From positions 1 to 57,730 of the forward strand of contig CAMCYB010000007.1 of assembly GCA_945883615.1 (NCBI GenBank): 57,730 nt of DNA, written 5' to 3'. Shown here piece by piece: positions 8,998 through 16,941 of this stretch. The stretch is from Bordetella parapertussis. GTDB taxonomy: Bacteria; Pseudomonadota; Gammaproteobacteria; Burkholderiales; Burkholderiaceae_B. The translations under genes were made by a program, and so were the position numbers. The notes beneath the pieces were generated by a model. That model worked only from the letters and a program-made list of their open reading frames with translations. It had not been told where the DNA came from and made no database searches. The number at the start of each line of letters is the position of its first letter. Within the stretch, counting starts at the first letter, position 1.

Positions 8998-9865
8998 GAT
9001 GACTATGCTCATGTTTGGCAACAACATTACCCACGTTTTGTTCGGGTTGATAACACCACGGGGCGGCATCTTGCCACGCCAATGATGCCTGCTCGGCCTC
9101 ACCTAATTTTTGGCTATTGATGACCGCTGCGGTGGGGCCCCATGCCAACAACTCTCGAGCTATTAAAAGCGTTTGTGGAAAATGTTGTTTAACCGTATTC
9201 ATGTCATGTAGCACGGCCACGACCAACCGCCCTTGAGCATGCCAAGTGTGAATGATTTTTAACAAATCTCGTACCGTCGTGGCATCGAGTGCATTAAAGG
9301 GTTCGTCTAATAAAATGACTGGCGCGTCTTGCATAATGAGCCTTGCAAACAACACGCGCTGTAATTGCCCCACAGACAATTCATCGACCATTCGTGATTC
9401 AAAATTGGCCAACCCCACTTGTTGTAAGGCGGCCTGTAACTTTTCAGTGACGGCTGTATTTATCGCCCCCATGGCACCAATTGTTTGCCAAGCACCCATG
9501 GCCACCACATCAATAACGCGCGACGCAAAATCAGGGTTGAGCCCTGCAATTTGTGGCAAGTAAGCAATCGTGCCGGGTTGATTAGTTGCCATACCGTTGT
9601 AAAGCACATGACCCTGAGTGGGTCGCGCTTGTCTTGCCATCGCTCGCAGTAAGGTTGATTTACCCGCACCGTTAGGGCCAATTAAAGCGGTCAGCGAGCC
9701 CGGCGCAAAGACACCCGATACATGGTGCACGGCGGGGTGCCCTCTATAAGCAAGCGTTACGTCTTGCAGTTCAATTGACACCGCATGGCAAGAACGGGTT
9801 TCAACTGTGGTGACAGAAGGTGTTTGAGTGGTCACGTTGAGGGTCAAATCTGTCGTGATAGACAT
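8987..9865 (-). CDS. znuC: Zinc ABC transporter, ATP-binding protein with His-rich tail
   Basis: ATPase subunit of the ZnuABC importer. It has Walker A GPNGAGKST, the Q-loop in AYLPQ, a signature reading LSVGQLQRV and Walker B VILLDEPF, then a switch His in AVLHDMN. The signature differs slightly from LSGGQ (Val for Gly), which is seen in some family members. The C-terminus ends KHEHSHHAH, a likely metal-binding tail as in other ZnuC proteins. I start at the ATG at 9865 (MSITTDLTLN), because the longer frame to 9925 runs through the small membrane ORF 9867-10010 in another frame. The stop of that ORF lies one base before this start. Confidence 0.93.
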   Translation of the reverse strand: MSITTDLTLNVTTQTPSVTTVETRSCHAVSIELQDVTLAYRGHPAVHHVSGVFAPGSLTALIGPNGAGKSTLLRAMARQARPTQGHVLYNGMATNQPGTIAYLPQIAGLNPDFASRVIDVVAMGAWQTIGAMGAINTAVTEKLQAALQQVGLANFESRMVDELSVGQLQRVLFARLIMQDAPVILLDEPFNALDATTVRDLLKIIHTWHAQGRLVVAVLHDMNTVKQHFPQTLLIARELLAWGPTAAVINSQKLGEAEQASLAWQDAAPWCYQPEQNVGNVVAKHEHSHHAH

Positions 9866-9866
9866 G

Positions 9867-10010
9867 TTATTGACCCGCCTGAAAAACGCCCCACACAGCC
9901 CACCATAACGGCAACAACAATACACAAATAAATGCTACGCGTCGCCCGACGCCCCAAAGCAAAACATTGCGCTTAATATGCGTTTCAATTGAGTGGTGAG
10001 ATGTTGTCAT
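9867..10010 (-). CDS. 47-residue single-pass membrane protein leading the znu operon
   Basis: A short ORF with ATG at 10008-10010 and stop TAA at 9867-9869, one base before the znuC ATG. It encodes 47 residues: a His-containing basic N-terminus (MTTSHHSIETHIKRNVLLWG), GRR, one strongly hydrophobic helix (VAFICVLLLPLWWAVWGVF) and a short polar end. AGG lies eight bases before the ATG. Because the Fur-type box at 10059-10078 is directly upstream, this would be the first gene of the zinc operon. I have no assured family name; a role as a transporter accessory or small membrane subunit is inference. It could be a translated leader rather than a functional protein. Confidence 0.65.
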   Translation of the reverse strand: MTTSHHSIETHIKRNVLLWGVGRRVAFICVLLLPLWWAVWGVFQAGQ

Positions 10011-10058
10011 GTATAAACCTAACAGTCTTGTTGTGCAGCATGTGTCGACTAATATTAT

Positions 10059-10078
10059 AATGATAAATCATTATCATT
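10059..10078. promoter_or_regulatory. Fur/Zur-type operator between znu operon and zur
   Basis: AATGATAAATCATT (10059-10072) is a perfect inverted repeat around a central AA, followed by ATCATT so that overlapping GATAAT-like hexamers run through the site. This is the usual form of a Fur-superfamily box. It sits midway between the divergent start codons at 10010 (zinc transporter operon) and 10117 (zur). TATAAT on the minus strand (10059-10054) abuts it and could be the -10 of the znu operon, so bound repressor would block that promoter. Assignment to Zur rather than Fur comes from context. Confidence 0.7.
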
Positions 10079-10116
10079 AAATATGCTACCCTCACCTTTC
10101 TATTAAGGAATTGGTA

Positions 10117-10509
10117 ATGGAACGATCAACCCGGCAACGTACCGCTATTCGTGAAGTATTAGCCCGTTCTGACCGCCCGCTTTTGGCAGATGAAGTGCTA
10201 GCCTACGCTCAGAATAGTGTGCCCGGTTTGGGTATTGCCACGGTTTACCGCAACCTTAAAACACTGGTTAATGAAGAAGCTTTGCAAGTGGTTAACCTAC
10301 CGGGTGATAAACCTCGCTTTGAGTTTGCTCACCACCACCACCATCATTTCAGTTGTGAGCAGTGCAAACGGGTATTTGACATACACGCCTGCCCAGGTGA
10401 TTTATCGCGTTTAGTACCAAAGGGGTTTACAGTTTTGAAACACGAACTTAACCTTTATGGTTTATGCGCTCAATGTGCATTAAACTCTGGCAAAACTAAA
10501 TATGCCTAA
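10117..10509 (+). CDS. zur: Fur-family transcriptional regulator, probable Zur
   Basis: A 130-residue metal-sensing repressor. The N-terminal winged helix has RxTxxRxAIREVL and the recognition helix GIATVYRNLKTLV; the C-terminal domain has the metal site with six consecutive histidines (residues 72-77), CEQC (80-83) and CAQC (117-120), the structural zinc cysteines. The start at 10117 has AAGGAA six bases ahead. The divergent znu operon, the intervening Fur-type box and the downstream zinc GTPase argue for zinc sensing. PerR- or Fur-type metal choice cannot be excluded without alignment. The natural hexahistidine run is longer than the usual HHHDH-like motif of the family. Confidence 0.85.
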   Translation: MERSTRQRTAIREVLARSDRPLLADEVLAYAQNSVPGLGIATVYRNLKTLVNEEALQVVNLPGDKPRFEFAHHHHHHFSCEQCKRVFDIHACPGDLSRLVPKGFTVLKHELNLYGLCAQCALNSGKTKYA

Positions 10510-10603
10510 GTATTTGTCAATTTAGTTGACTTAATCAGGTAAAACCCTTGCCTAGGTTTCACCCCTAGGTCTTCAGTGTGTGCTGTAATCATTCGCTTAA
10601 TTA

Positions 10604-10628
10604 AAAAACTCGGTTTTACAGAGTTTTT
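10604..10628. terminator. Possible intrinsic terminator downstream of zur
   Basis: AAAAACTC, loop GGTTTTACA, GAGTTTTT makes an eight-pair AT-rich stem whose 3' arm ends in a T-run, and the opposite strand is similar. It lies about 100 bases after zur and 46 bases before the COG0523 gene. The stem is weak, so this is only a candidate. Between it and zur, CCTAGG occurs twice (10551-10556 and 10564-10569) and can fold into a second hairpin. Confidence 0.4.
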
Positions 10629-10673
10629 ACATTTTGCGTTATTTATGAGTATTTTTTGAGTGCTTAAACTTTT

Positions 10674-11789
10674 ATGAACCAACCCATCGCAATTGAAGAC
10701 ATGGTACCCGTCACCATACTCACAGGCTTTCTGGGGGCAGGTAAAACGACCTTGTTAAAAAGAATTTTGACTGAGTATCACGGTAATCGTATTGCGGTTA
10801 TTGAAAACGAATTTGGTCCTGAAAGCATTGACAACGAACTGCTCATTCAAGACAGTGACGAACAAATTATTGAGCTCTCAAATGGCTGCATTTGCTGCAC
10901 AGTTCGGGGTGACCTCATGCGCACACTCAACGACTTACGCGCTCGACGCGAGGCCGGCACCATTAAGTTTGAACGCATCATCATTGAAACAACGGGTATG
11001 GCCAACCCTGGCCCTGTGTGCCAAACGTTTTTTATGGACGATGAAATCGCCGAATACTACCGGCTTGATGCCGTCATTACTGTCGTTGATGCCAAGCACG
11101 GTATGCAAACGCTTGACGACCAAGAAGAAGCGCAAAAACAAGTAGGTTTTGCTGATCGCATTTTAATTTCCAAAAAAGACCTGGTTACCGATGTTGAGTA
11201 TGAAGCGTTGCGTCGTCGCTTGGTACAAATCAACCCACGCGTAGCCATTGACGCCGTGCACTTTGGTGAAACCGACATCACCCAACTTTTAGAGATGAGT
11301 GGCTTTAACCTCAACACCATCTTAGATATTGACCCAGCCTTTTTATCAGCTGATCACCCTGATGCTGCACAAGCGCACGATCATCATGATCATCATGATC
11401 ATAGCCATGACCACGATCACAGCCAATGTGGTCATGATCATAGTCATGATCATAGTCACGACCACGATCATCACCATGCACCACATGACGACACGATTGG
11501 GGCTTTTGTATTTAAATCAAATAAACCGTTTGACCCTGAAAGACTTGAAGAGTTTTTAGGGGGTGTGGTACAAGTTTACGGTCCTGACTTGTTGCGTTAT
11601 AAAGGCATTCTTTATATGAAAGGTCTTAATCGTCGCATGCTCTTTCAAGGCGTGCACATGATGATGGGGGCTGAACCGGGTAAACCGTGGGCAGCCACTG
11701 AAAAAAAGACAACCAAAATGGTCTTTATCGGTCGTAAATTACCGCAAGAGATTTTTACTCAGGGCCTAGAGCAATGTCTTGCCCGCTAG
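10674..11789 (+). CDS. COG0523 / CobW-family metal GTPase with His-rich loop
   Basis: G3E-family P-loop GTPase, probably a zinc metallochaperone. Walker A is GFLGAGKTT (residues 18-26), the metal motif is GCICC (71-75), and the GTPase fingerprint SKKD serves as the guanine-specificity loop. Between the GTPase domain and the CobW C-terminal domain lies a very His/Asp-rich stretch at about residues 229-270 with repeated HDH and HDHSHDH units. The family includes ZigA, YeiR and CobW; the His-rich loop and the neighbouring zur-znu genes favour zinc. It stands alone on the plus strand, 164 bases after zur, and I see no second Fur-type box in front of it. Confidence 0.9.
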   Translation: MNQPIAIEDMVPVTILTGFLGAGKTTLLKRILTEYHGNRIAVIENEFGPESIDNELLIQDSDEQIIELSNGCICCTVRGDLMRTLNDLRARREAGTIKFERIIIETTGMANPGPVCQTFFMDDEIAEYYRLDAVITVVDAKHGMQTLDDQEEAQKQVGFADRILISKKDLVTDVEYEALRRRLVQINPRVAIDAVHFGETDITQLLEMSGFNLNTILDIDPAFLSADHPDAAQAHDHHDHHDHSHDHDHSQCGHDHSHDHSHDHDHHHAPHDDTIGAFVFKSNKPFDPERLEEFLGGVVQVYGPDLLRYKGILYMKGLNRRMLFQGVHMMMGAEPGKPWAATEKKTTKMVFIGRKLPQEIFTQGLEQCLAR

Positions 11790-11839
11790 CCTGATTAGCT
11801 CGACTTAATTATGAGTTTCGACTCGATTGGAGTAACCAC

Positions 11840-12355
11840 ATGGTAACGAAATCAACTAAAGAAGCACCGGAAACATCTGTAACGGCAACTAAAAAAACAG
11901 TGGTCGTCAAAGCAACCCCAAAAGCATCTAAACCCGCTGAAGAAGTTACACCGCTTACTGAAGCGCAGTTGCTTCAAATGCCTGAGTCAGATTACATGAA
12001 TGCAGCTCAAATTGCATTTTTTCGTGAACGCTTGCAATCAATTGAGAAAGATCTCTTAAGTAATGCGGGTGCAACCACTGAAAACTTACGCGAAACACAA
12101 TTTGTACCTGATCCGGCTGACCGTGCCACCATTGAAGAAGAGCATGCCATCGAGTTGCGTACACGCGATCGTGAGCGCAAACTATTGAAAAAAGTTCAAC
12201 AATGCATTTCTCGCCTCGACTCAGGTGAGTACGGCTGGTGTGAAGAGACCGGTGAACCCATCAGTCTTCGTCGCCTATTAGCTCGCCCAACCGCTACACT
12301 CTCTCTTGAAGCACAAGAGCGTCGCGAAATGCGTCAAAAAATGTTTGGTGATTAA
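11840..12355 (+). CDS. dksA: RNA polymerase-binding transcription factor DksA, cysteine-poor zinc-finger region
   Basis: Secondary-channel factor that acts with ppGpp to reset transcription. The 171-residue protein has a Lys/Ala/Thr-rich disordered N-terminus, the coiled coil with the acidic tip in DPADRATIEEEHAIELRTRDRERK, and a C-terminal globular part reading GEYGWCEETGEPI...LARPTATLSLEAQERRE. In E. coli this region has four zinc-binding cysteines; here only the first is left, the others being Thr, Ser and Ala. I recall the same pattern in Burkholderiales DksA, so it is probably a lineage feature that makes the protein zinc-independent. GGAG lies eight bases before the ATG. Confidence 0.93.
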   Translation: MVTKSTKEAPETSVTATKKTVVVKATPKASKPAEEVTPLTEAQLLQMPESDYMNAAQIAFFRERLQSIEKDLLSNAGATTENLRETQFVPDPADRATIEEEHAIELRTRDRERKLLKKVQQCISRLDSGEYGWCEETGEPISLRRLLARPTATLSLEAQERREMRQKMFGD

Positions 12356-12408
12356 AGTTTACACGTCAGCGGCTTGATTAAACCTCACGTCGCGGCAAGA
12401 AGGATGTT

Positions 12409-12942
12409 ATGGAATCGTTTCACGCAACCACCATCGTCTGCGTTCGTCGTGGGCAAAACGTAGCGCTGGGTGGTGATGGTCAAGTCACTTTGGGCAATGT
12501 TGTGATTAAAGCCACTGCGCGCAAAATTAGGCGTCTTTATCACAACCGTGTTTTGGCCGGTTTTGCTGGGGCAACCTCTGACGCTTTTACACTGCAAGAA
12601 CGTTTTGAAGCCAAGCTTGAAAAGCACCAAGGTCACCTCATGCGGTCGGCCGTCGAACTGTCGCGCGACTGGCGTACTGACCGAATGTTACGCCGTTTAG
12701 AAGCCATGTTAATTGTGGCCGATCGCGATCACACGCTGGTTTTAACGGGAAATGGCGATGTGCTTGAACCTGAACACGGCATTGCGGCAATTGGCTCCGG
12801 CGGTGTTTACGCGCAGTCTGCCGCGCTCGGTTTAATACGGCACACTGAACTTGAGCCGGCTGCCATTGTCAAAGCATCACTCGAAATTGCGGGTGACCTT
12901 TGCATTTATACCAACCAACAACACGTTATAGAAACACTTTAA
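12409..12942 (+). CDS. hslV: ATP-dependent protease subunit HslV
   Basis: Peptidase subunit of the HslVU (ClpQY) protease. After the initiator region MESFHA comes the catalytic N-terminal threonine in TTIVCVRRG, then [12 protein letters not shown], typical of the proteasome-beta-like fold; the length of 177 residues is normal. AAGGA lies a few bases before the ATG. hslU starts four bases after the stop. The partner gene carries a nonsense codon, so HslV may lack a working unfoldase. Confidence 0.96.
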   Translation: MESFHATTIVCVRRGQNVALGGDGQVTLGNVVIKATARKIRRLYHNRVLAGFAGATSDAFTLQERFEAKLEKHQGHLMRSAVELSRDWRTDRMLRRLEAMLIVADRDHTLVLTGNGDVLEPEHGIAAIGSGGVYAQSAALGLIRHTELEPAAIVKASLEIAGDLCIYTNQQHVIETL

Positions 12943-12945
12943 TAC

Positions 12946-14277
12946 ATGCACGCATCACACATGACCCCTGGCGAAATCGTCTCTGAACTCGATAAATTTA
13001 TTGTTGGGCAAGACCGTGCCAAACGCGCAGTTGCCGTCGCCCTGCGTAACCGCTGGCGCCGTCAGCATGTTGCAGAGCCCCTGCGCCACGAAATACACCC
13101 CAAAAACATTTTAATGATTGGCCCGACGGGTGTAGGCAAAACTGAAATTGCACGCCGTCTGGCGCGTTTAGCGCAAGCGCCTTTTATTAAAATTGAAGCC
13201 ACCAAATTCACAGAGGTCGGCTATGTTGGTCGCGATGTTGAAACCATTATTCGTGACTTAGTTGATATTGGCATCAAACAATTGCGTGAAGTTGAAACGC
13301 GTCGCGTGCAATCATTGGCGCAAGATGATGCTGAAGAGCGTGTTTTAGATGCACTTCTTGCCCCCCCTCGTGCAGCTGACGGTTCGCCTCAACGCGAAGA
13401 CACCACCACACGCCAAACTTTTCGTAAACGTTTACGCGAAGGCTTGCTAGATGAGACCGAAATCGATATTGAAGTTGCTGCCCCCGCTCCAAAAATGGAC
13501 ATCATGGGCCCGCCCGGCATGGAAGATATGGCCGAACAGCTCAAAGGTATGTTTGCAGGCTTAGCGAAAGATAAGAAAAAAAGTCGCAAAATGTCAGTCA
13601 AAGAAGCCCTTAAGCTTTTAACTGACGAAGAAGCCGGCAAACGTATTAATGAAGAATCGCTTCGCGCTGATGCCATCAAAGCCGTTGAAGAAAATGGCAT
13701 TGTTTTCTTAGATGAAATCGACAAAATTGCAGCGCGACAAGAATCATCGGGTGCTGACGTGTCACGCCAAGGTGTGCAACGCGATCTGCTGCCTTTGGTT
13801 GAAGGTACCACGGTCACAACCAAATTTGGCATGGTTCGAACCGACCATATTTTGTTTATCGCCTCTGGTGCATTTCACTTATCGCGCCCCTCTGATTTAA
13901 TTCCCGAACTGTAGGGGCGTTTCCCGATTCTGGTTGAGCTTGATTCGCTTGAAACAGCTGACTTTGTACGTATATTGTGTGATACCGATGCAGCACTTAC
14001 CAAACAATATGCGGCACTCATGGCAACCGAAGGGGTAACACTTGATTTCAAGCCTGACGGTATTGAACGTTTGGCTGAGCTCGCGTTTACAGTGAATGAA
14101 ACCACTGAAAATATTGGTGCACGCCGCCTCTATACCGTAATGGAAAAATTGCTCGAAGAGCTGTCTTTCAATGCCATGTCATTAACAGGTCAAACCATCG
14201 TCATTGATGCCGCCTATGTGAATGCACAATTGGCTGAAACCGCGCAAAGTCAAGACTTAGCGCGATACGTTTTATAA
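12946..14277 (+). pseudogene. hslU: HslU protease ATPase interrupted by an in-frame amber codon
   Basis: AAA+ unfoldase of HslVU. Reading through, 443 residues align with a full-length Hsl[21 protein letters not shown], Walker [10 protein letters not shown], the I-domain, Walker B VFLDEIDK, then [18 protein letters not shown]. At 13912-13914 the codon is TAG where the family has the Gln of PELQGR. The same frame continues without another stop to 14277 with [21 protein letters not shown] and [18 protein letters not shown] single C-to-T change explains it. The truncated 322-residue product would lack the arginine-finger GR, sensor-2 GARR and the C-terminal tail that activates HslV. Alternatives are a sequencing error or suppression; TAG ends other genes here, for example 11787-11789. 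Confidence 0.85.
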
Positions 14278-14304
14278 CCTAACCCGTCTTATTAAGGCCT
14301 CAAC

Positions 14305-14853
14305 ATGGTTGACCGACTCAGCATCATTACCACCCGCACGGGCGATGAAGGTACAACCAGTTTAGGTGATGGCTCTCGCGTTACGAAGAACGACCCCAGA
14401 GTTGAGGCCATGGGCGATGTCGATGAGCTCAATAGCGTGCTGGGGGTTCTTCTGGCGCACATGCGCAGTGAAGAAAAGCTGAATGAATATGTTGTGATAC
14501 TTAGCCGCGTTCAACATGCTTTGTTTGATTTAGGCAGCGAATTAGCCGTACCAGGTTTTAAACAATTGCAAGACGCGCAAGTTTCATATCTTGACGAAAA
14601 TATTGCTCAATTTAACGCACGATTGCCTGCACTCAAAGAGTTTATATTGCCAGGTGGCTCTAGCATTTCAGCCCACACACATGTGGCGCGTAGCGTATGC
14701 AGACGGGCTGAAAGGGCGGTAGTTAATGTTGATGATTTGGGGCCACACCCCAAGCAGTATTTAAACCGCCTGTCAGACTTACTGTTTATTTTGGCGCGCT
14801 GCATTAATCAAAGTATGGGCGTCAATGATGTGATGTGGCAACGCCAAACTTAA
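14305..14853 (+). CDS. Cob(I)alamin adenosyltransferase, PduO type
   Basis: Transfers the adenosyl group of ATP to cob(I)alamin to form coenzyme B12. The 182-residue protein has the PduO-type N-terminal ATP loop TRTGDEGTTSLGDGSRV followed by K, the motif EAMGDVDELNSVLG, and the C-terminal VARSVCRRAERAVV...LNRLSDLLFILAR. It forms a homotrimer in known members. AAGG lies seven bases before the ATG. It follows hslU by 27 bases and converges on lipA. No cobalamin-biosynthesis genes are nearby, so it may serve salvaged cobalamin. Confidence 0.93.
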   Translation: MVDRLSIITTRTGDEGTTSLGDGSRVTKNDPRVEAMGDVDELNSVLGVLLAHMRSEEKLNEYVVILSRVQHALFDLGSELAVPGFKQLQDAQVSYLDENIAQFNARLPALKEFILPGGSSISAHTHVARSVCRRAERAVVNVDDLGPHPKQYLNRLSDLLFILARCINQSMGVNDVMWQRQT

Positions 14854-14868
14854 CAACAACGCACTTCA

Positions 14869-15861
14869 TTAAGCGATACTCACACCTGCCGCATGCGCTT
14901 GCTCGTCAGCATGGTAAGAAGAGCGCACCATGGCCCCAACGGCTGCATGCGTAAAACCCATGGCATAGGCTTCACGCTCATACATGGCAAACACGTCGGG
15001 GTGCACGTAACGTAAGACGGGCAAATGATGCCCAGACGGTTGCAAATACTGGCCAATGGTCAACATATCAACATCATGTTCACGCATGTCACGCATGACT
15101 TGCAAAACTTCTTCGTCAGTTTCACCTAAACCCACCATGATGCCCGATTTGGTTGGTACACCTGCGTGCAACGCCTTAAAACGTTTAAGCAACATTAAAG
15201 AATGGCTGTAATCTGAACCAGGGCGTGCCTGTTTGTAAAGACGTGCAGTGGTTTCTAAATTATGGTTCATTACATCTGGTGGCCCAGCGTTCAAAATATC
15301 AAGCGCGCGGTCAAGACGGCCTCTAAAGTCGGGCACCAGCACCTCAATACGGGTTTGGGGTGATAACTCTCGTACCTTTTGAATACACTCAACAAAATGC
15401 GCAGCCCCGCCGTCACGCAGATCATCGCGGTCAACGGATGTAATCACCACATACTTTAGTTTTAAAGCAGCAATGGTACGGGCTAAATTTAAGGGCTCTT
15501 CGGTATCAAGTGGGTCAGGGCGACCATGACCCACGTCGCAAAACGGGCAACGACGGGTGCATTTGTCACCCATAATCATAAATGTGGCCGTGCCTTTACC
15601 AAAACATTCACCAATGTTGGGGCACGAGGCTTCTTCGCATACTGTAAACAAATTATGTTCACGCAAAATACGTTTAATGTCGTGAAACCGTGAACCCATA
15701 GGTGCCGCTTTGACACGGATCCAGTCGGGTTTTTTTAGCCGTTCAGCTTGAATAATTTTAATTGGAATACGTGCCGTCTTGGCCTGCGACTTTTGCTTGA
15801 TCGTCGCATCGTAAGTTTCAGCAGGTGTATCAACTTTAATGGTTTCGGTGCTTATCGACAT
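14869..15861 (-). CDS. lipA: Lipoyl synthase
   Basis: Radical-SAM enzyme that inserts two sulfurs into protein-bound octanoate. It has both cluster motifs: the auxiliary-cluster [12 protein letters not shown] and the radical-[11 protein letters not shown], followed by [17 protein letters not shown] and the conserved end [15 protein letters not shown], with the final RSSY Ser being the auxiliary-cluster ligand. Length 330 with a longer than usual Lys-rich N-terminal extension. It lies 31 bases downstream of lipB on the same strand, giving the classical lipB-lipA order. Confidence 0.97.
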   Translation of the reverse strand: MSISTETIKVDTPAETYDATIKQKSQAKTARIPIKIIQAERLKKPDWIRVKAAPMGSRFHDIKRILREHNLFTVCEEASCPNIGECFGKGTATFMIMGDKCTRRCPFCDVGHGRPDPLDTEEPLNLARTIAALKLKYVVITSVDRDDLRDGGAAHFVECIQKVRELSPQTRIEVLVPDFRGRLDRALDILNAGPPDVMNHNLETTARLYKQARPGSDYSHSLMLLKRFKALHAGVPTKSGIMVGLGETDEEVLQVMRDMREHDVDMLTIGQYLQPSGHHLPVLRYVHPDVFAMYEREAYAMGFTHAAVGAMVRSSYHADEQAHAAGVSIA

Positions 15862-15892
15862 CTGATCGGCTTTAGAACAAGAGAATGTTGAA

Positions 15893-16531
15893 CTATTCTA
15901 CTCTTAGCCCGCAGTGCAGCACAATTTGTCGACAGAGCGTAAGGGATACTTCATTAAAAGTCACACTCGAACCCATTTGACGCATGTTTACGGTGTGTAA
16001 CCCCGGGTACCCACACGGGTCAATACCCTCAAACGGGCTCAAATCAACGTCAACATTTAAGGCCACACCGTGATAAGTGCAACCCTGCTTGACCTTGATG
16101 CCCAAGGCTGCAATTTTAGCTAAGTCGCCCTCAAACGGCACATAAACCCCTGGTGCAGAGGGCTTACGACATGCACCGCTCACACCCATTTCAGTCAAAG
16201 TGGCTATTACGGCGTCTTCAAGGGCTGTCACAAGCGACTTAACGAACAAACCTGCCCGTCGCAAATCAATTAATACATAAGCCACGACTTGACCGGGCCC
16301 ATGATAGGTGACTTGACCACCCCGATCAGTTTGCACCAATGGTATGTGACCCGCATTGAGAACATGTTGTGGGCGACCGGCCTGACCTAGGGTGTAAACA
16401 GGCGGGTGTTCTACCAGCCAGATTTCGTCGTTTGTCTGCGCAGTGCGCTTGACAGTGAAATCTTGCATTGCTTGCCAAGTTGACACATAGTCAGCGCGAC
16501 CCAAATGTCGAATGCGCACGCATTGGTTCAT
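15893..16531 (-). CDS. lipB: Octanoyl-[acyl-carrier-protein]:protein octanoyltransferase
   Basis: Moves octanoate from acyl carrier protein to the lipoyl domains of 2-oxoacid dehydrogenases and GcvH. The signature [21 protein letters not shown] is present (residues follow [11 protein letters not shown]), as are the catalytic Lys in [15 protein letters not shown] and the nucleophilic Cys in IDPCGYPG. Length 212. The minus-strand order DUF493-lipB-lipA (transcribed 16914 to 14869) is the common proteobacterial arrangement. Confidence 0.96.
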   Translation of the reverse strand: MNQCVRIRHLGRADYVSTWQAMQDFTVKRTAQTNDEIWLVEHPPVYTLGQAGRPQHVLNAGHIPLVQTDRGGQVTYHGPGQVVAYVLIDLRRAGLFVKSLVTALEDAVIATLTEMGVSGACRKPSAPGVYVPFEGDLAKIAALGIKVKQGCTYHGVALNVDVDLSPFEGIDPCGYPGLHTVNMRQMGSSVTFNEVSLTLCRQIVLHCGLRVE

Positions 16532-16617
16532 ACTAAAATTTAACCATAAGGCATATTCGTTTATTCGTTTATTTAATTATTCGATTTTAAATGCTGTCTC
16601 GCACGCGCAAACTCGCG

Positions 16618-16914
16618 TTAAAGCACAACCGACACCAAAGGGTGACTATGTAATGCACGGTATAAGGTGTCAAGCTGCTCACGCGAGGTCGCTGTAATGG
16701 TAAAGGTCAACCCCACATAATTTCCGCCCTTACTCATGCGTATTTCAACCGTGGCTGGGTCAAACAAGGGGTCGTGCATCAATACCATCTCAGTTAAAGC
16801 TTGGGCTAAATTAGGGTCTTGCTTACCCATCACTTTGATCGGAAATGCGCTGGGGTATTCAATAAGAGACGGCGTTTCAACCTGTTCACTGATTTTTGAT
16901 TGAGTGTCAGTCAT
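16618..16914 (-). CDS. DUF493 family protein (YbeD-like)
   Basis: A 98-residue protein with the DUF493/YbeD signature: LIEYPSAFPIKVMGK, then VRMSKGGNYVGLTFTITATSREQLDTLYRAL (read here with EIRMSKGGNY), and HPLVSVVL at the end. The fold is ACT-like in E. coli YbeD. Its function is unproven, but the link with lipB is strongly conserved, and a regulatory role has been suggested on that basis. It lies upstream of lipB with an 86-base gap and downstream of the aminotransferase gene. Confidence 0.93.
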   Translation of the reverse strand: MTDTQSKISEQVETPSLIEYPSAFPIKVMGKQDPNLAQALTEMVLMHDPLFDPATVEIRMSKGGNYVGLTFTITATSREQLDTLYRALHSHPLVSVVL

Positions 16915-16941
16915 TTATTAATAAGCCCATTCAGTTAAAAA

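Noticed and set aside
11380..11480. Tandem DNA repeat in the GTPase gene
   Set aside because: The CATGATCA-like repetition is the coding consequence of the His/Asp-rich protein loop and remains in frame.
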